Assembly: GCF_014235185.1 (NCBI RefSeq)
Contig: NZ_CP060131.1
Location: 3,417,501-3,481,500 of the forward strand
Direction: 5' to 3'
Length of the DNA: 64,000 bases
Source: Pseudonocardia petroleophila
GTDB lineage: Bacteria; Actinomycetota; Actinomycetes; Mycobacteriales; Pseudonocardiaceae
Shown: positions 1 through 8,703 of the stretch, one piece after another
How the letters are laid out: each line of letters starts with the position of its first letter
How positions within the stretch are numbered: the stretch's first letter is position 1
Program-made: the position numbers and the translations under genes
The notes under the pieces: generated by a model
What the model was told of the DNA's origin: nothing
The model's database searches: none
The model's input: the letters and a program-made list of their open reading frames with translations, nothing else

Positions 1-1
1 G

Positions 2-1459
2 GTGAGTCGCAGCTACACGGTCCGCACCTACGGGTGCCAGATGAACGTCCACGACTCCGAGCGCATGGCCGGGCTGCTCGAGGAGGCGGGGTACACCCGA
101 TCCGCCACCGACGACAGCGCCGACGTGGTCGTGTTCAACACCTGCGCGGTCCGCGAGAACGCCGACAACCGCCTCTACGGCAACCTCAGCCACCTCGCGC
201 CGGTCAAGCGCGAGCGCCCGGGCATGCAGATCGCCGTCGGCGGGTGCCTGGCCCAGAAGGACCGCGCCGAGATCGTCCGCCGTGCGCCGTGGGTCGACGT
301 CGTGTTCGGCACCCACAACGTGCACGCGCTGCCCGTCCTGCTGGAGCGTGCGCGGCACAACGCGGCCGCGCAGGTGGAGATCGCCGAGTCGCTGGAGGTC
401 TTCCCGTCGACGCTGCCGGCGCGGCGCGAGTCGACCTACGCCGGCTGGGTGTCGATCTCGGTGGGCTGCAACAACACCTGCACGTTCTGCATCGTCCCGG
501 CACTGCGCGGCACGGAGAAGGACCGGCGCCCCGGCGACGTCCTCGCCGAGGTGCAGGCGCTGGTCGCCGACGGCGTGCTCGAGGTGACGCTGCTCGGCCA
601 GAACGTCAACGCCTACGGGGTGGAGTTCGGCGACCGGCAGGCCTTCGCGAAGCTGCTGCGCGCGTGCGGGTCGATCGACGGGCTGGAGCGCGTCCGCTTC
701 ACCTCCCCGCACCCGCGCGACTTCACCTCCGACGTCATCGCCGCGATGGCCGAGACGCCGAACGTGTGCCCGCAGCTGCACATGCCGCTGCAGTCCGGGT
801 CCGACCGGATGCTCAGGGCGATGCGCCGCTCGTACCGCTCGTCGCGTTACCTGTCGATCATCGACGAGGTGCGCGCCTCGCTCCCGGACGCCGCGATCAC
901 CACCGACATCATCGTCGGCTTCCCCGGCGAGACCGAGGAGGACTTCCAGGCCACGCTCGACGTCGTCGCGGCCGCCCGGTTCGCCTCGGCGTTCACCTTC
1001 CAGTACTCCCAGCGCCCGGGCACGCCCGCAGCCGACCTGCCCGACCAGCTGCCCAAGGCCGTCGTCCAGGAGCGGTACATGCGGCTCGTCGCGCTGCAGG
1101 AGGAGATCTCCTGGGCGGCCAACCGCGCGCTGGAGGGCCGGGTCGTCGAGGTGCTCGTCGCGGCGGGGGAGGGCAAGAAGGACAGCGCCACCCACCGGCT
1201 GTCGGGTCGCGCGCGGGACGGGCGTCTGGTGCACTTCTCCCCGGGGGACGCCCACGTCCGCCCGGGTGACGTCGTGGAGGTCGAGATCTCCTACGGAGCG
1301 CCGCACCACCTCGTCTCGGACGCAGCCCTGCGCTCGCACCGGCGGACGCGGGCCGGCGACGCGTCCGTCGCCCCCGGGCGCGGCACCGGGTTGGGTCTGC
1401 CCGGGTTCGGCGCACCCGCGCCGCTGCCCGTCACGAGCGGATGCGGAGCGACCTCATGA
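2..1459 (+). CDS. miaB: tRNA-2-methylthio-N6-dimethylallyladenosine synthase MiaB
   Basis: Radical-SAM methylthiotransferase that adds the 2-methylthio group to i6A37 of tRNA, acting after MiaA. The N-terminal MTTase domain carries the three cluster cysteines C12 (YGCQMN), C48 (NTCAVRE) and C82 (GGCLAQ). The radical-SAM CxxxCxxC is at C156, C160 and C163 (GCNNTCTFC). A TRAM-like tRNA-binding region occupies about residues 370-440, followed by a basic, Gly/Pro-rich tail. The GTG start lies two bases inside the window, so the true start could be upstream, although the visible product begins in the usual place for the family. The stop overlaps the next gene in ATGA. The enzyme acts in the same pathway as miaA at 5.5 kb. 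Confidence 0.96.
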   Translation: MSRSYTVRTYGCQMNVHDSERMAGLLEEAGYTRSATDDSADVVVFNTCAVRENADNRLYGNLSHLAPVKRERPGMQIAVGGCLAQKDRAEIVRRAPWVDVVFGTHNVHALPVLLERARHNAAAQVEIAESLEVFPSTLPARRESTYAGWVSISVGCNNTCTFCIVPALRGTEKDRRPGDVLAEVQALVADGVLEVTLLGQNVNAYGVEFGDRQAFAKLLRACGSIDGLERVRFTSPHPRDFTSDVIAAMAETPNVCPQLHMPLQSGSDRMLRAMRRSYRSSRYLSIIDEVRASLPDAAITTDIIVGFPGETEEDFQATLDVVAAARFASAFTFQYSQRPGTPAADLPDQLPKAVVQERYMRLVALQEEISWAANRALEGRVVEVLVAAGEGKKDSATHRLSGRARDGRLVHFSPGDAHVRPGDVVEVEISYGAPHHLVSDAALRSHRRTRAGDASVAPGRGTGLGLPGFGAPAPLPVTSGCGATS

Positions 1460-1932
1460 CCGACCAGGAGCGCATGACCGACCGGGATCGCGCGCTCGAC
1501 GCGGAGATGCGGGGCATCGCCCGCACGATCGAGCGGCGCACCGACCCGGGCGGCACCGCGGTCACGGTGTCGGTCGCGGTGCTCGTCCTGCTGGCCTCGC
1601 TGGCCCTGCCGTGGACGGGCCCGGTGCTGGGCTGGCAGGTGCTCGCCGGACTCGCCCCCGACCTCGGGGTGCTGCCGCGCCTGTTCACCTTCACCTCCGT
1701 CGGGATCGGCGTCGTCGGCTCGGCCCTGGCCCTGTCGACGCGCTGGTGGGCCCTGGCCTGGGTGTGCGCGGTCGGCAGCGGGATCTCCGTCGTCACCGGG
1801 GTGTGGGCGGTGTGGTCGCGGCAGACCGTGGTGCTCGACGGCGGCACCGGCCCGCACGTCGGCCTGATCCTCGCGGTGGTCACGATGGTGGTGCTGGCGG
1901 CGTCCTGGTCGAGCATCGCCCTGCGCCGCTGA
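1456..1932 (+). CDS. Small four-helix membrane protein (Rv2732c-like position)
   Basis: 158-residue integral membrane protein of unknown function. The N-terminal 35 residues are charged, with a repeated [11 protein letters not shown] pattern. Four hydrophobic segments follow, near [37 protein letters not shown], the Trp-rich [13 protein letters not shown] region, and [20 protein letters not shown] 1456 is chosen because it overlaps the miaB stop (ATGA), implying translational coupling; an in-frame ATG at 1441 lies inside miaB. Position directly after miaB matches Rv2732c of M. tuberculosis. The family assignment rests on synteny and topology, not on a motif. Confidence 0.8.
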   Translation: MTDQERMTDRDRALDAEMRGIARTIERRTDPGGTAVTVSVAVLVLLASLALPWTGPVLGWQVLAGLAPDLGVLPRLFTFTSVGIGVVGSALALSTRWWALAWVCAVGSGISVVTGVWAVWSRQTVVLDGGTGPHVGLILAVVTMVVLAASWSSIALRR

Positions 1933-1949
1933 CGCCCGCTGCTCCGCCC

Positions 1950-2013
1950 ATGATCACCGTCTCGGCGCGTTCGCGGCCATCCTCGGCCGGAGATGCACCC
2001 AACTGGTGATCAT
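1950..2013. repeat. 64-bp palindromic element, copy A
   Basis: Begins ATGATCACC and ends GGTGATCAT, a perfect 9-bp terminal inverted repeat, with a GGCC-containing inner palindrome. It is an inverted copy of the element at 2956-3019, with about 50 of 64 positions identical when one copy is reverse-complemented. It covers the stop codon of the nuclease-like gene at 2010. Repetition and palindromy are seen directly; a REP-like mobile or structural role is inference. Confidence 0.75.
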
Positions 2014-2894
2014 GGACGCGCGGCCGCGGCGAGGGCGGCCCGGATCTCGCCCAGGACGTAGTCCGGGCGGTGCGTCAGGTCGTGCCAGGTGAAGCGGAGC
2101 AGGTCCCACCGCGCACGGACCAGCGCGTTGCCCTTGTGGCGGTCGGCCCGGAACCGGTCGACGTCCATGTGCCACGCCCACCCGTCCACCTCGACGGCGA
2201 CCTGTGCGTCCGGGAACGCGACGTCGATGGTCCACGGCCCGAACGGCCGACCGCGTTCCCAGCCGGTCAGGCCGGCCGCCCGTAGGATCGCGATCAGCAG
2301 CCGTTCGGCGGCCGAGTCGGCTCGGTTGGCCGCGGCGGTGAGCAGGACACCGATCCGGGCGGCCCCGTCGGCGCCCATGTTCCGGCAGTACGCGCGGTAC
2401 ACGGTCGGGAACGTCACGTGCCTCTGCAGTGCACGGTCCAGGAACACCGATCCCTCCGGCACGGCGATCGCCGTCTCCAGTGCGGTCAGCGGACCGGCGG
2501 TGAAGCGCATGTACCCGATCCCGACGACGTCGGTGGGGCTCAGATCGCGCCGCCGGACCCGGACGCCGGGGTAGGGCCGCAGCCCCGACCGGCGCGGCAC
2601 CGTCACCTCGGTGACCTGCGGTGGGCGGTCGAGCATGCCCGTCCACCATGCGGCCGCCGGACCGGACACGGCGCCGCGGTCGCCGGCCCACAGGGCGGCC
2701 GCACCGATCTCCGTGCGCGGCGTGATCGGGTGACCGGCGGCGAGGAAGACCCGCGGGGCGGGTCGCTGCCATCCCTCGGCCGCAACCCGTCGCCGCAGCG
2801 TGCGGCCGGGAAGACCGTGCACCGCAGCCTGTGCGGCCGTGATCAGCCCGTACTGCCGCTCCAGCAGACCGAGTACCCCGGGATTCGCCACCAT
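2010..2894 (-). CDS. AbiEi-like N-terminal domain plus DUF559 nuclease-like protein
   Basis: About 294 residues. The N-terminus (LLERQYGLITAAQAAVHG, then GRTLRRRVAAEGWQRPAPRVF) looks like the winged-helix AbiEi antitoxin domain. The C-terminal quarter resembles DUF559, a Vsr-related PD-(D/E)xK-like fold: IDVAFPDAQVAVEVDG, then WH, FRADRHKGNAL and LLRFTWHDL. The E-x-D of VEVDG and the Asp of IDVAF are the candidate metal ligands. ATG 2894 is chosen; GTG 2903 is possible, and both are weakly served by a GAGGGG about 24 or 15 bases upstream. The gene sits between two genes that are convergent neighbours in M. tuberculosis and is framed by copies of a 64-bp element, so it was probably inserted. 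Function unknown; type IV toxin-antitoxin or nuclease roles are inference. Confidence 0.75.
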   Translation of the reverse strand: MVANPGVLGLLERQYGLITAAQAAVHGLPGRTLRRRVAAEGWQRPAPRVFLAAGHPITPRTEIGAAALWAGDRGAVSGPAAAWWTGMLDRPPQVTEVTVPRRSGLRPYPGVRVRRRDLSPTDVVGIGYMRFTAGPLTALETAIAVPEGSVFLDRALQRHVTFPTVYRAYCRNMGADGAARIGVLLTAAANRADSAAERLLIAILRAAGLTGWERGRPFGPWTIDVAFPDAQVAVEVDGWAWHMDVDRFRADRHKGNALVRARWDLLRFTWHDLTHRPDYVLGEIRAALAAAARP

Positions 2895-2955
2895 GCGCAG
2901 CACGATGACGGGCCGGCACCCCTCGCCGTGGGCGTTTCGGGGAAGTCTCCCGGCC

Positions 2956-3019
2956 ATGATCGCCAGTTCGGCGCGTTCCCGGCCGGATGTGGCCGGAAAC
3001 GCGCCGGGACGGTGATCGT
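2956..3019. repeat. 64-bp palindromic element, copy B (inverted relative to A)
   Basis: Shows the clearer inner hairpin: GGCGCGTTCCCGGCC pairs with GGCCGGAAACGCGCC (14 of 15) around a 6-base loop, enclosed by an outer GATCGCC/GGTGATC pair. It ends exactly at the first base of the DUF349 gene's stop-codon complement. With copy A it brackets the DUF559 gene in opposite orientations. Confidence 0.75.
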
Positions 3020-4662
3020 CAGCGGGTCTGGACGGCCTGCTCGGCCGTGGTGAGCCACTCCCGCCACTGGTCGGCCTGGCTGCGGGCCTGCTCGGCGCGG
3101 CGGGCGTCGCCGGCCGCCTCGGCCTTCTCCGCCTGGGCCTCGAACTGCGCGACGCGGTCGCGGAACTGCGCGACCCGGGCCTCGGCCTCGGGGTCGGTCC
3201 GCCGCCACTGGCGGTCGCCCGCCTCCCGCACCCTGTCCTCGACGGCCTTGAGCCGGGCCTCGAGCGGGCGGATGTCGTCACGCGGGACCTTGCCGATCTC
3301 CTCCCAGCGCTCCTGGACCAGGCGCAGGGCGTTGCGGGCGGCGGCCGGGTCCGAGGTGTCGATCTTCTCGGCCTCGGTGAGCAGCGCCTTCTTCGCCTCC
3401 GCGTTGGCGGCGAACTCGGCGTCGCGCTCGTCGAAGGTGGCGGAGCGGCGGGCGAAGAACGCGTCCTGGGCGGAGCGGAAGCGCTGCCACAGGGCGTCGT
3501 CGGTGTCCTTCTGGGCCCGCCCGGCGGCCTTCCACTCCGTCATCAGGTCGCGGAAGCGGGCGGCGGTGGGGCCCCAGTCGTCGGAACCGGAGAGCTTCTC
3601 CGCCTCGACGACCAGCTCCTCCTTGGCCGCCCGGGCGGCGCTGCGCTGACGGTCGAGGTCGGCGAAGTGCGAGCCGCGGCGGCGGTTGAACGCCTCGCGG
3701 GCCTTGGAGAAGCGCTTCCACAGCTGCTCGTCGGTCTTGCGGTCGATGCCGCGGATGGTGCGCCACTCGTCGAGGATCACGGTGAAGCGGTCGCCCGCCT
3801 GCTTCCACTGCGTGGCCTCGGCGGCGAGCACCTCGGCCTCGGCCGCGAGCTCCTCCTTGCGGGCGACGGACGCGGCGCGCTGGGCGTCGCGGGCGGAGCG
3901 GGCCGCGCTGACGCCCTGCTCGGCCAGCGCCACCACCTCGTCGAGGCGGGCGGCGAGCCCCGGCACGTCACCGACGACGGACGCCTCCTCCAGCCCGCCG
4001 CGCAGGCCACGGGCCGCGGTGAGGGTCTGCTTCGGGTCCCCACCGCCGGCCGTCAGACGGGCGGCGAGCAGCTCGACCTCGGTGAGCAGGTCGTCGAAGC
4101 GGCGGGCGAAGTGCGCCAGGCCCTCGGCGGGGGCACCGGCCTGCCACGACCCGACGACGCGCTCACCGTCGTCGGTGCGCAGGTAGATGGTGCCCTCGTC
4201 GTCGACGCGGCCCCAGCGGGACGGGTCGGCGCTCGCGGCGGTGACCGGCGACGGCTGGGCGACGGGGGCGGCGGCCGCGACCGGCTCCGCCTGCTCCGCG
4301 ACGGCGGCGGGCCGGGCGGCCGGGCGGGCCGCGGCGGGCGGCGGGCCGGGACGCGGCGCCGGCCGGGGCGGCCCGGGCCGGGGGGCGGGCGCGGACGGGG
4401 CCGGCGCGACCGGGGGACTCGGCACGGCGGCTGCGGAGCCGACCTCGACGGGGGCGGCGGCCTCCGCGGCGGGGGCGGCGTCGGTCGCGGGGGCGGCGTC
4501 CGGGGGGGCGGCGTCCGGGGTGGCGGCGGGCGGCGGGCCGGGGACGACGGGGGCCGGGTCGGTCCCGGTGTCGGCGGGGGACCCCCCGTGCGGATCGGCC
4601 GCGCCCTCCCGGACCGGGGTCGTCCCGGTGGTCTGGTCCTCCGTCGTGCGCTGCTCCGACAC
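3019..4662 (-). CDS. DUF349-repeat protein (Rv2731-like)
   Basis: 547 residues. The first 170 or so are a Pro/Ala-rich, low-complexity tail. After that comes WGRVDDEGTIYLRTDDGERVVGSWQAG, then a long charged, largely helical region with successive DUF349 units recognisable by the recurring pattern of a tryptophan, a basic run and LWxRFxxAxxxFxxRR (for example EQLWKRFSKAREAFNRRRG and DALWQRFRSAQDAFFARR). Such proteins are common in actinobacteria next to the miaB-miaA region; their role is unsettled. GTG 4662 is chosen because AGGAGG lies just upstream and the upstream extension reads as antisense of the next gene. Divergent from the gene at 4864. Confidence 0.88.
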   Translation of the reverse strand: MSEQRTTEDQTTGTTPVREGAADPHGGSPADTGTDPAPVVPGPPPAATPDAAPPDAAPATDAAPAAEAAAPVEVGSAAAVPSPPVAPAPSAPAPRPGPPRPAPRPGPPPAAARPAARPAAVAEQAEPVAAAAPVAQPSPVTAASADPSRWGRVDDEGTIYLRTDDGERVVGSWQAGAPAEGLAHFARRFDDLLTEVELLAARLTAGGGDPKQTLTAARGLRGGLEEASVVGDVPGLAARLDEVVALAEQGVSAARSARDAQRAASVARKEELAAEAEVLAAEATQWKQAGDRFTVILDEWRTIRGIDRKTDEQLWKRFSKAREAFNRRRGSHFADLDRQRSAARAAKEELVVEAEKLSGSDDWGPTAARFRDLMTEWKAAGRAQKDTDDALWQRFRSAQDAFFARRSATFDERDAEFAANAEAKKALLTEAEKIDTSDPAAARNALRLVQERWEEIGKVPRDDIRPLEARLKAVEDRVREAGDRQWRRTDPEAEARVAQFRDRVAQFEAQAEKAEAAGDARRAEQARSQADQWREWLTTAEQAVQTR

Positions 4663-4863
4663 CGTGTCCTCCTGTAGTCCGGCCCACCGCGAGCGGCGGG
4701 CGCCCCGCCGTGGCGGGGCCGTGCACAGCGGCCGGGACCGGTCGTGTGACCGGCGGCCGTCCGGCGATTCAAACAGCTCAGCGGGCGCACGGGAACCGCC
4801 CGGCCGGGCGGCGCCGCCAGCGGCCGTTCCCGGTCGACGAGGAGCCGGGCCTACGCTCGGCCC

Positions 4864-5562
4864 GTGCCGTCCATGGTCGTCGTGCTGCCGCAACCACCGC
4901 TGCTCGTGCCGGAGCTCGCGGGCGGCGCCGCCGCGGAGACCGCCGACCTGCGCGCCGCCTGCCGCGCCGCGGCCGCCCGGCTCGGCGCCGCGACCTCGTC
5001 GTGGGTCGCGGTCGGCTCCGACGCGGGCGGGCGGCGCACCGTCGGCCCGGACACCCGGGGCTCGTTCGTCGGGTTCGGCGCCGACGTCGTGGTGGCGCTG
5101 GACCCCGCATCGACCGCCCCGGTCGACCCCGACCTCCCGCTCCCGCTGCTGGTCGCCGGCTGGGCCGCGGCCGGGACCGGGGCACGGGTCCGCGGCGAGC
5201 TGGTCGCCCCCGACGCCCCGCCCGCGGAGTGCGCGGCGCTGGGCGCCGAGCTGGCGACGGAGCCGGTGGGGCTGCTCGTCGTCGGCGACGGCTCGGCCAA
5301 GCACACGCTGAAGGCCCCCGGCCACCTCGACGAGCGCTCCGGCCCCTTCGACGACGCCGTCGCCGCCGCCCTGCGCGACGCCGACCCCGCGGCCCTCGCG
5401 GCGCTGGACCCCGCACTCGGCGACGACCTGTGGGCGGCCGGGCGCGCCCCGTGGCAGGTGCTGGCCGCCGCCGCGGCCGGGCAGCGCTGGACGGGGGAGC
5501 TGCTCTGGTCCGGCGCCCCGTACGGCGTCGGGTACCACGTGGCGGTCTGGTGCCGCGCCTGA
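4864..5562 (+). CDS. Class III extradiol dioxygenase-like protein (Rv2728c-like)
   Basis: 232 residues, related by position and pattern to the actinobacterial protein encoded just before miaA, which has a class III extradiol ring-cleavage dioxygenase fold. It opens with VVVLPQPPLLVPELAGG and ends with DLWAAGRAPWQVLAAAAAGQRW and a GVGYHVAVW strand. The usual His-rich metal site of true LigB enzymes is not obvious here, so catalysis is uncertain. Start is GTG 4864; ATG 4873 (MVVVLPQPP) is an equally good candidate. The 3' end overlaps miaA by 13 bases, implying co-transcription. Confidence 0.78.
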   Translation: MPSMVVVLPQPPLLVPELAGGAAAETADLRAACRAAAARLGAATSSWVAVGSDAGGRRTVGPDTRGSFVGFGADVVVALDPASTAPVDPDLPLPLLVAGWAAAGTGARVRGELVAPDAPPAECAALGAELATEPVGLLVVGDGSAKHTLKAPGHLDERSGPFDDAVAAALRDADPAALAALDPALGDDLWAAGRAPWQVLAAAAAGQRWTGELLWSGAPYGVGYHVAVWCRA

Positions 5563-6431
5563 TCGTCGTGGCCGGGCCGACCGCGACCGGCAAGTCCGCG
5601 CTGGGGCTGGCACTGGCGCAGCACCTGGGCGGCGAGATCGTCAACGCCGACGCGATGGCGCTCTACCGCGGCCTCGACATCGGCACCGCGAAGCCGACCC
5701 CCGCCGAGCGCGCGGCCGTGCCCCACCACCTCCTCGACGTCCTCGACGTCACCGAGACCGCGTCGGTCGCCGCCTACCAGCGCGACGCCCGCACGGTGAT
5801 CGAGGCGCTGCTCGCGGCGGGCCGCACCCCGGTGCTGGTGGGCGGGTCGGGGCTCTACGTGCAGTCGGTCGTCGACGAGCTGGAGTTCCCCGGCACCGAC
5901 CCCGCCCTGCGCGCGGAGCTGGAGACCGAGCTGGCCGCGCACGGCCCGGCCGCCCTGCACGCCCGTCTCGCCGCCGTCGACCCGGCCGCGGCCGACGTCG
6001 TGCTCCCCGGCAACGGGCGCCGGATCGTGCGGGCGCTGGAGGTCGTCGCGCTCACCGGGAAGCCGTTCCCGGCGCGGCTGCCCGACTCCGCCGTCCCGCG
6101 CTACGACGCGGTGCTGCTCGGCATCGACCGCCCCACCGACGAGCTCGACGTCCGCGTGGCCCGCCGGGTCGCCCGCATGTTCGCCGCCGGGATCGTCGAG
6201 GAGACCCGGTCGCTGGAGGGCCTGCGCGACGGGCTCACCGCGTCGCGCGCGCTGGGCTACCAGCAGATCCTCGCCGGCGGGGAGATGACGACCGCGGCCG
6301 CCGACACCGTCCGCGCGACGCGCCGGTTCGTCCGCCGCCAGCGCTCGTGGTTCCGGCGCGACCGGCGGGTGCGGTGGCTCGACGGCGCCGCACCCGATCT
6401 CCTCGGGCGCGCACTGGCGCTATCGTCGTGA
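5550..6431 (+). CDS. miaA: tRNA dimethylallyltransferase MiaA
   Basis: Transfers dimethylallyl from DMAPP to A37 of tRNAs reading codons that start with U, making i6A for MiaB. The P-loop GPTATGKSALG lies at about residues 9-19. It is followed by the substrate motifs EIVNADAMALYRGLDIGTAKPT, PVLVGGSGLYVQSVVD, RRIVRALEV, and SRALGYQQI near the C-terminus. 293 residues, normal for the family. GTG 5550 lies inside the 3' end of the preceding gene; no better start exists before the P-loop. dapF starts one base after the stop. Confidence 0.95.
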   Translation: MPRLIVVAGPTATGKSALGLALAQHLGGEIVNADAMALYRGLDIGTAKPTPAERAAVPHHLLDVLDVTETASVAAYQRDARTVIEALLAAGRTPVLVGGSGLYVQSVVDELEFPGTDPALRAELETELAAHGPAALHARLAAVDPAAADVVLPGNGRRIVRALEVVALTGKPFPARLPDSAVPRYDAVLLGIDRPTDELDVRVARRVARMFAAGIVEETRSLEGLRDGLTASRALGYQQILAGGEMTTAAADTVRATRRFVRRQRSWFRRDRRVRWLDGAAPDLLGRALALSS

Positions 6432-6432
6432 C

Positions 6433-7251
6433 GTGCAGTTCAGCAAGGGTCACGGCACCGAGAACGACTTCGTGGTGCTCCCCGACCCCGACGGTGCCCT
6501 CGACCTGACACCCGCCCGTGTCGCCGCGCTGTGCGACCGGCGTCGCGGCCTGGGGGCCGACGGCGTGCTCCGCGTCGTCCGCTGGGCCGCGCTCGGTGAC
6601 GGGCCCCCGCCCGAGCCGGGCGTCGAGTGGTTCATGGACTACCGCAACGCCGACGGCAGCCTGGCCGAGATGTGCGGCAACGGCGTCCGCGTCTACGCCC
6701 GCTACCTCGCCCACCGCGGCTGGCTCGCCGACGGCGCCGACCTGGCGCTGGGCACCCGCGGTGGCGTCCGCACCGTGCGCCTCGACGGCGCCGAGGTGTC
6801 GGTCGACATGGGGCGGGCGGCCGTCGGGGAGGCCAGCACCGCGAGCGTCGACGGGGTGGCGTTCGCGGGCGTCGCGGTCGACGTCGGCAACCCGCACCTG
6901 GCCTGCGTCACCGACGTCGCGATCGACCAGCTCGACCTCACCCGCCCGCCCGGCCACGACCCGTCGCTGTTCCCGCACGGGGTGAACGTCGAGTTCGTGA
7001 CGCCGATCGAGGACGACGAGGTCGCGATGCGGGTGCACGAGCGCGGCGTCGGGGAGACCCGATCCTGCGGCACCGGAACGGTCGCCGCCGTGGTGGCCGC
7101 GCTGCGCCACGCCGGGCGCGACACCGGCACCGTCGGCGTCTCGACGCCCGGCGGCCGGCTGCGCGTCACCGTCACCGACTCCACGACGGTCCTGCACGGG
7201 CCCGCAGTGCTGGTCGCGCACGGTGACCTCGACGGGGAATCCCTCGGCTAG
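6433..7251 (+). CDS. dapF: Diaminopimelate epimerase DapF
   Basis: Interconverts LL- and meso-diaminopimelate for lysine and peptidoglycan synthesis. Cofactor-independent two-cysteine epimerase: the catalytic pair is C81 (EMCGNGVR) and C212 (RSCGTGT). The substrate-binding KGHGTENDF is at residues 5-13. 272 residues, full length. The GTG start lies one base after the miaA stop, so the two are almost certainly co-transcribed. Confidence 0.95.
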   Translation: MQFSKGHGTENDFVVLPDPDGALDLTPARVAALCDRRRGLGADGVLRVVRWAALGDGPPPEPGVEWFMDYRNADGSLAEMCGNGVRVYARYLAHRGWLADGADLALGTRGGVRTVRLDGAEVSVDMGRAAVGEASTASVDGVAFAGVAVDVGNPHLACVTDVAIDQLDLTRPPGHDPSLFPHGVNVEFVTPIEDDEVAMRVHERGVGETRSCGTGTVAAVVAALRHAGRDTGTVGVSTPGGRLRVTVTDSTTVLHGPAVLVAHGDLDGESLG

Positions 7252-7272
7252 AACCGGCGTTGTCGTGGGAGC

Positions 7273-8703
7273 ATGACTCACACGATGACTGAACCCGTCC
7301 TGTCCCGCCCCGGCACGACCGGCGACTACGAGCTCGAGGAACGCTCCTCGCTCCGCCGCGTCGTCGGGTTGTCCACCGAGCTCACCGACATCACCGAGGT
7401 CGAGTACCGCAAGCTCCGCCTGGAGCGCGTGGTGCTCGTCGGGGTGTGGACGGAGGGCACCTCCGAGCAGGCCCGCGGCTCCATGGAGGAGCTCGCCCGC
7501 CTCGCCGAGACCGCAGGCTCCCAGGTGATGGACGCGCTGATCCAGCGGCGCCCGAAGCCCGACCCGGCCACCTACATCGGCTCCGGCAAGGTCGAGGAGC
7601 TGCAGCAGGTCGTGCAGTCCACCGGCGCCGACACCGTCATCTGCGACGGCGAGCTCTCGCCCGGTCAGCTGCGGCAGCTGGAGGACAAGCTCAAGGTCAA
7701 GGTGGTCGACCGCACCGCGCTGATCCTCGACATCTTCGCCCAGCACGCCCGCAGCCGGGACGGCAAGGCGCAGGTCGAGCTGGCCCAGCTGTCCTACCTG
7801 CTCCCGCGCCTGCGCGGCTGGGGCGAGGCGCTGTCGCGGCAGGTCGGTGGCCGCGCCGCGGGCGGCGTCGGCATCGGCGGCCGCGGCCCCGGTGAGACGA
7901 AGATCGAGCTCGACCGCCGGCGCATCCGCGACCGCATGTCCAAGCTGCGCCGCGAGATCGGGGCGATGAAGCAGATCCGCGAGACCCAGCGCGGGTCGCG
8001 CCGGCGCAACGAGATCCCGGGCGTCGCGATCGTCGGCTACACCAACGCCGGCAAGTCGAGCCTGCTCAACGCGCTCACCGGCGCGGGCGTGCTCGTCGAG
8101 GACGCGCTGTTCGCCACCCTCGATCCGACGACCCGGCGGACGTCCACCGGCGACGGCCGCACCTACACCCTCACCGACACCGTCGGCTTCGTGCGGCACC
8201 TGCCGCACCAGCTGGTCGAGGCGTTCCGGTCCACGCTGGAGGAGACGGCGGGGGCCGACCTGCTCGTGCACGTCGTCGACGCCTCCGACGCGCTGCCCGA
8301 GGACCAGATCAAGGCGGTCCGCCAGGTGCTGGTCGAGATCGGGGAGGAGCAGCAGGGGCGGATGCCCCACGAGCTGCTCGTCGTCAACAAGACCGACGCG
8401 GCGGGCGACCTGCAGCTCGCCCGGCTGCGCCACCTGCTGCCCGACGCGGTGTTCGTCTCCGCGAAGCGCGGCGACGGCATCGACAAGCTCCAGGCCCGCA
8501 TCGCGGAGCTGCTGCCGCGGCCCGAGGTCGACGTGGAGCTGCTGATGCCCTACGTCGAGGGGTCGCTGGTGGCGCGCGTGCACGCCGAGGGCGAGGTGCT
8601 GGCGGAGGAGCACACGCCCGAGGGCACGCGGATGCACGCGCGGGTCGGCGCCGAGCTCGCCACCGCCGTGCTGCCGTACGTGCTGGTGGAGGGCTCGAGC
8701 TGA
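7273..8703 (+). CDS. hflX: GTPase HflX
   Basis: Ribosome-associated GTPase implicated in rescue or splitting of stalled ribosomes. The N-terminal HflX domain contains DPATYIGSGKVEEL and the linker LPRLRGWGEALSRQVGG. The G domain follows, with G1 GYTNAGKSSLLN at about residue 255, DTVGFVRHLPHQLVEAF as switch II, NKTD as G4, and VSAKRG as G5. 476 residues. It follows dapF by 21 bases, as in M. tuberculosis Rv2726c-Rv2725c. Confidence 0.95.
   Translation: MTHTMTEPVLSRPGTTGDYELEERSSLRRVVGLSTELTDITEVEYRKLRLERVVLVGVWTEGTSEQARGSMEELARLAETAGSQVMDALIQRRPKPDPATYIGSGKVEELQQVVQSTGADTVICDGELSPGQLRQLEDKLKVKVVDRTALILDIFAQHARSRDGKAQVELAQLSYLLPRLRGWGEALSRQVGGRAAGGVGIGGRGPGETKIELDRRRIRDRMSKLRREIGAMKQIRETQRGSRRRNEIPGVAIVGYTNAGKSSLLNALTGAGVLVEDALFATLDPTTRRTSTGDGRTYTLTDTVGFVRHLPHQLVEAFRSTLEETAGADLLVHVVDASDALPEDQIKAVRQVLVEIGEEQQGRMPHELLVVNKTDAAGDLQLARLRHLLPDAVFVSAKRGDGIDKLQARIAELLPRPEVDVELLMPYVEGSLVARVHAEGEVLAEEHTPEGTRMHARVGAELATAVLPYVLVEGSS

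Noticed and set aside
4264..4600. Pro/Ala/Gly-rich repeats in the DUF349 gene as a DNA repeat or CRISPR
   Set aside because: Irregular units with codon-level bias only; a low-complexity protein tail.
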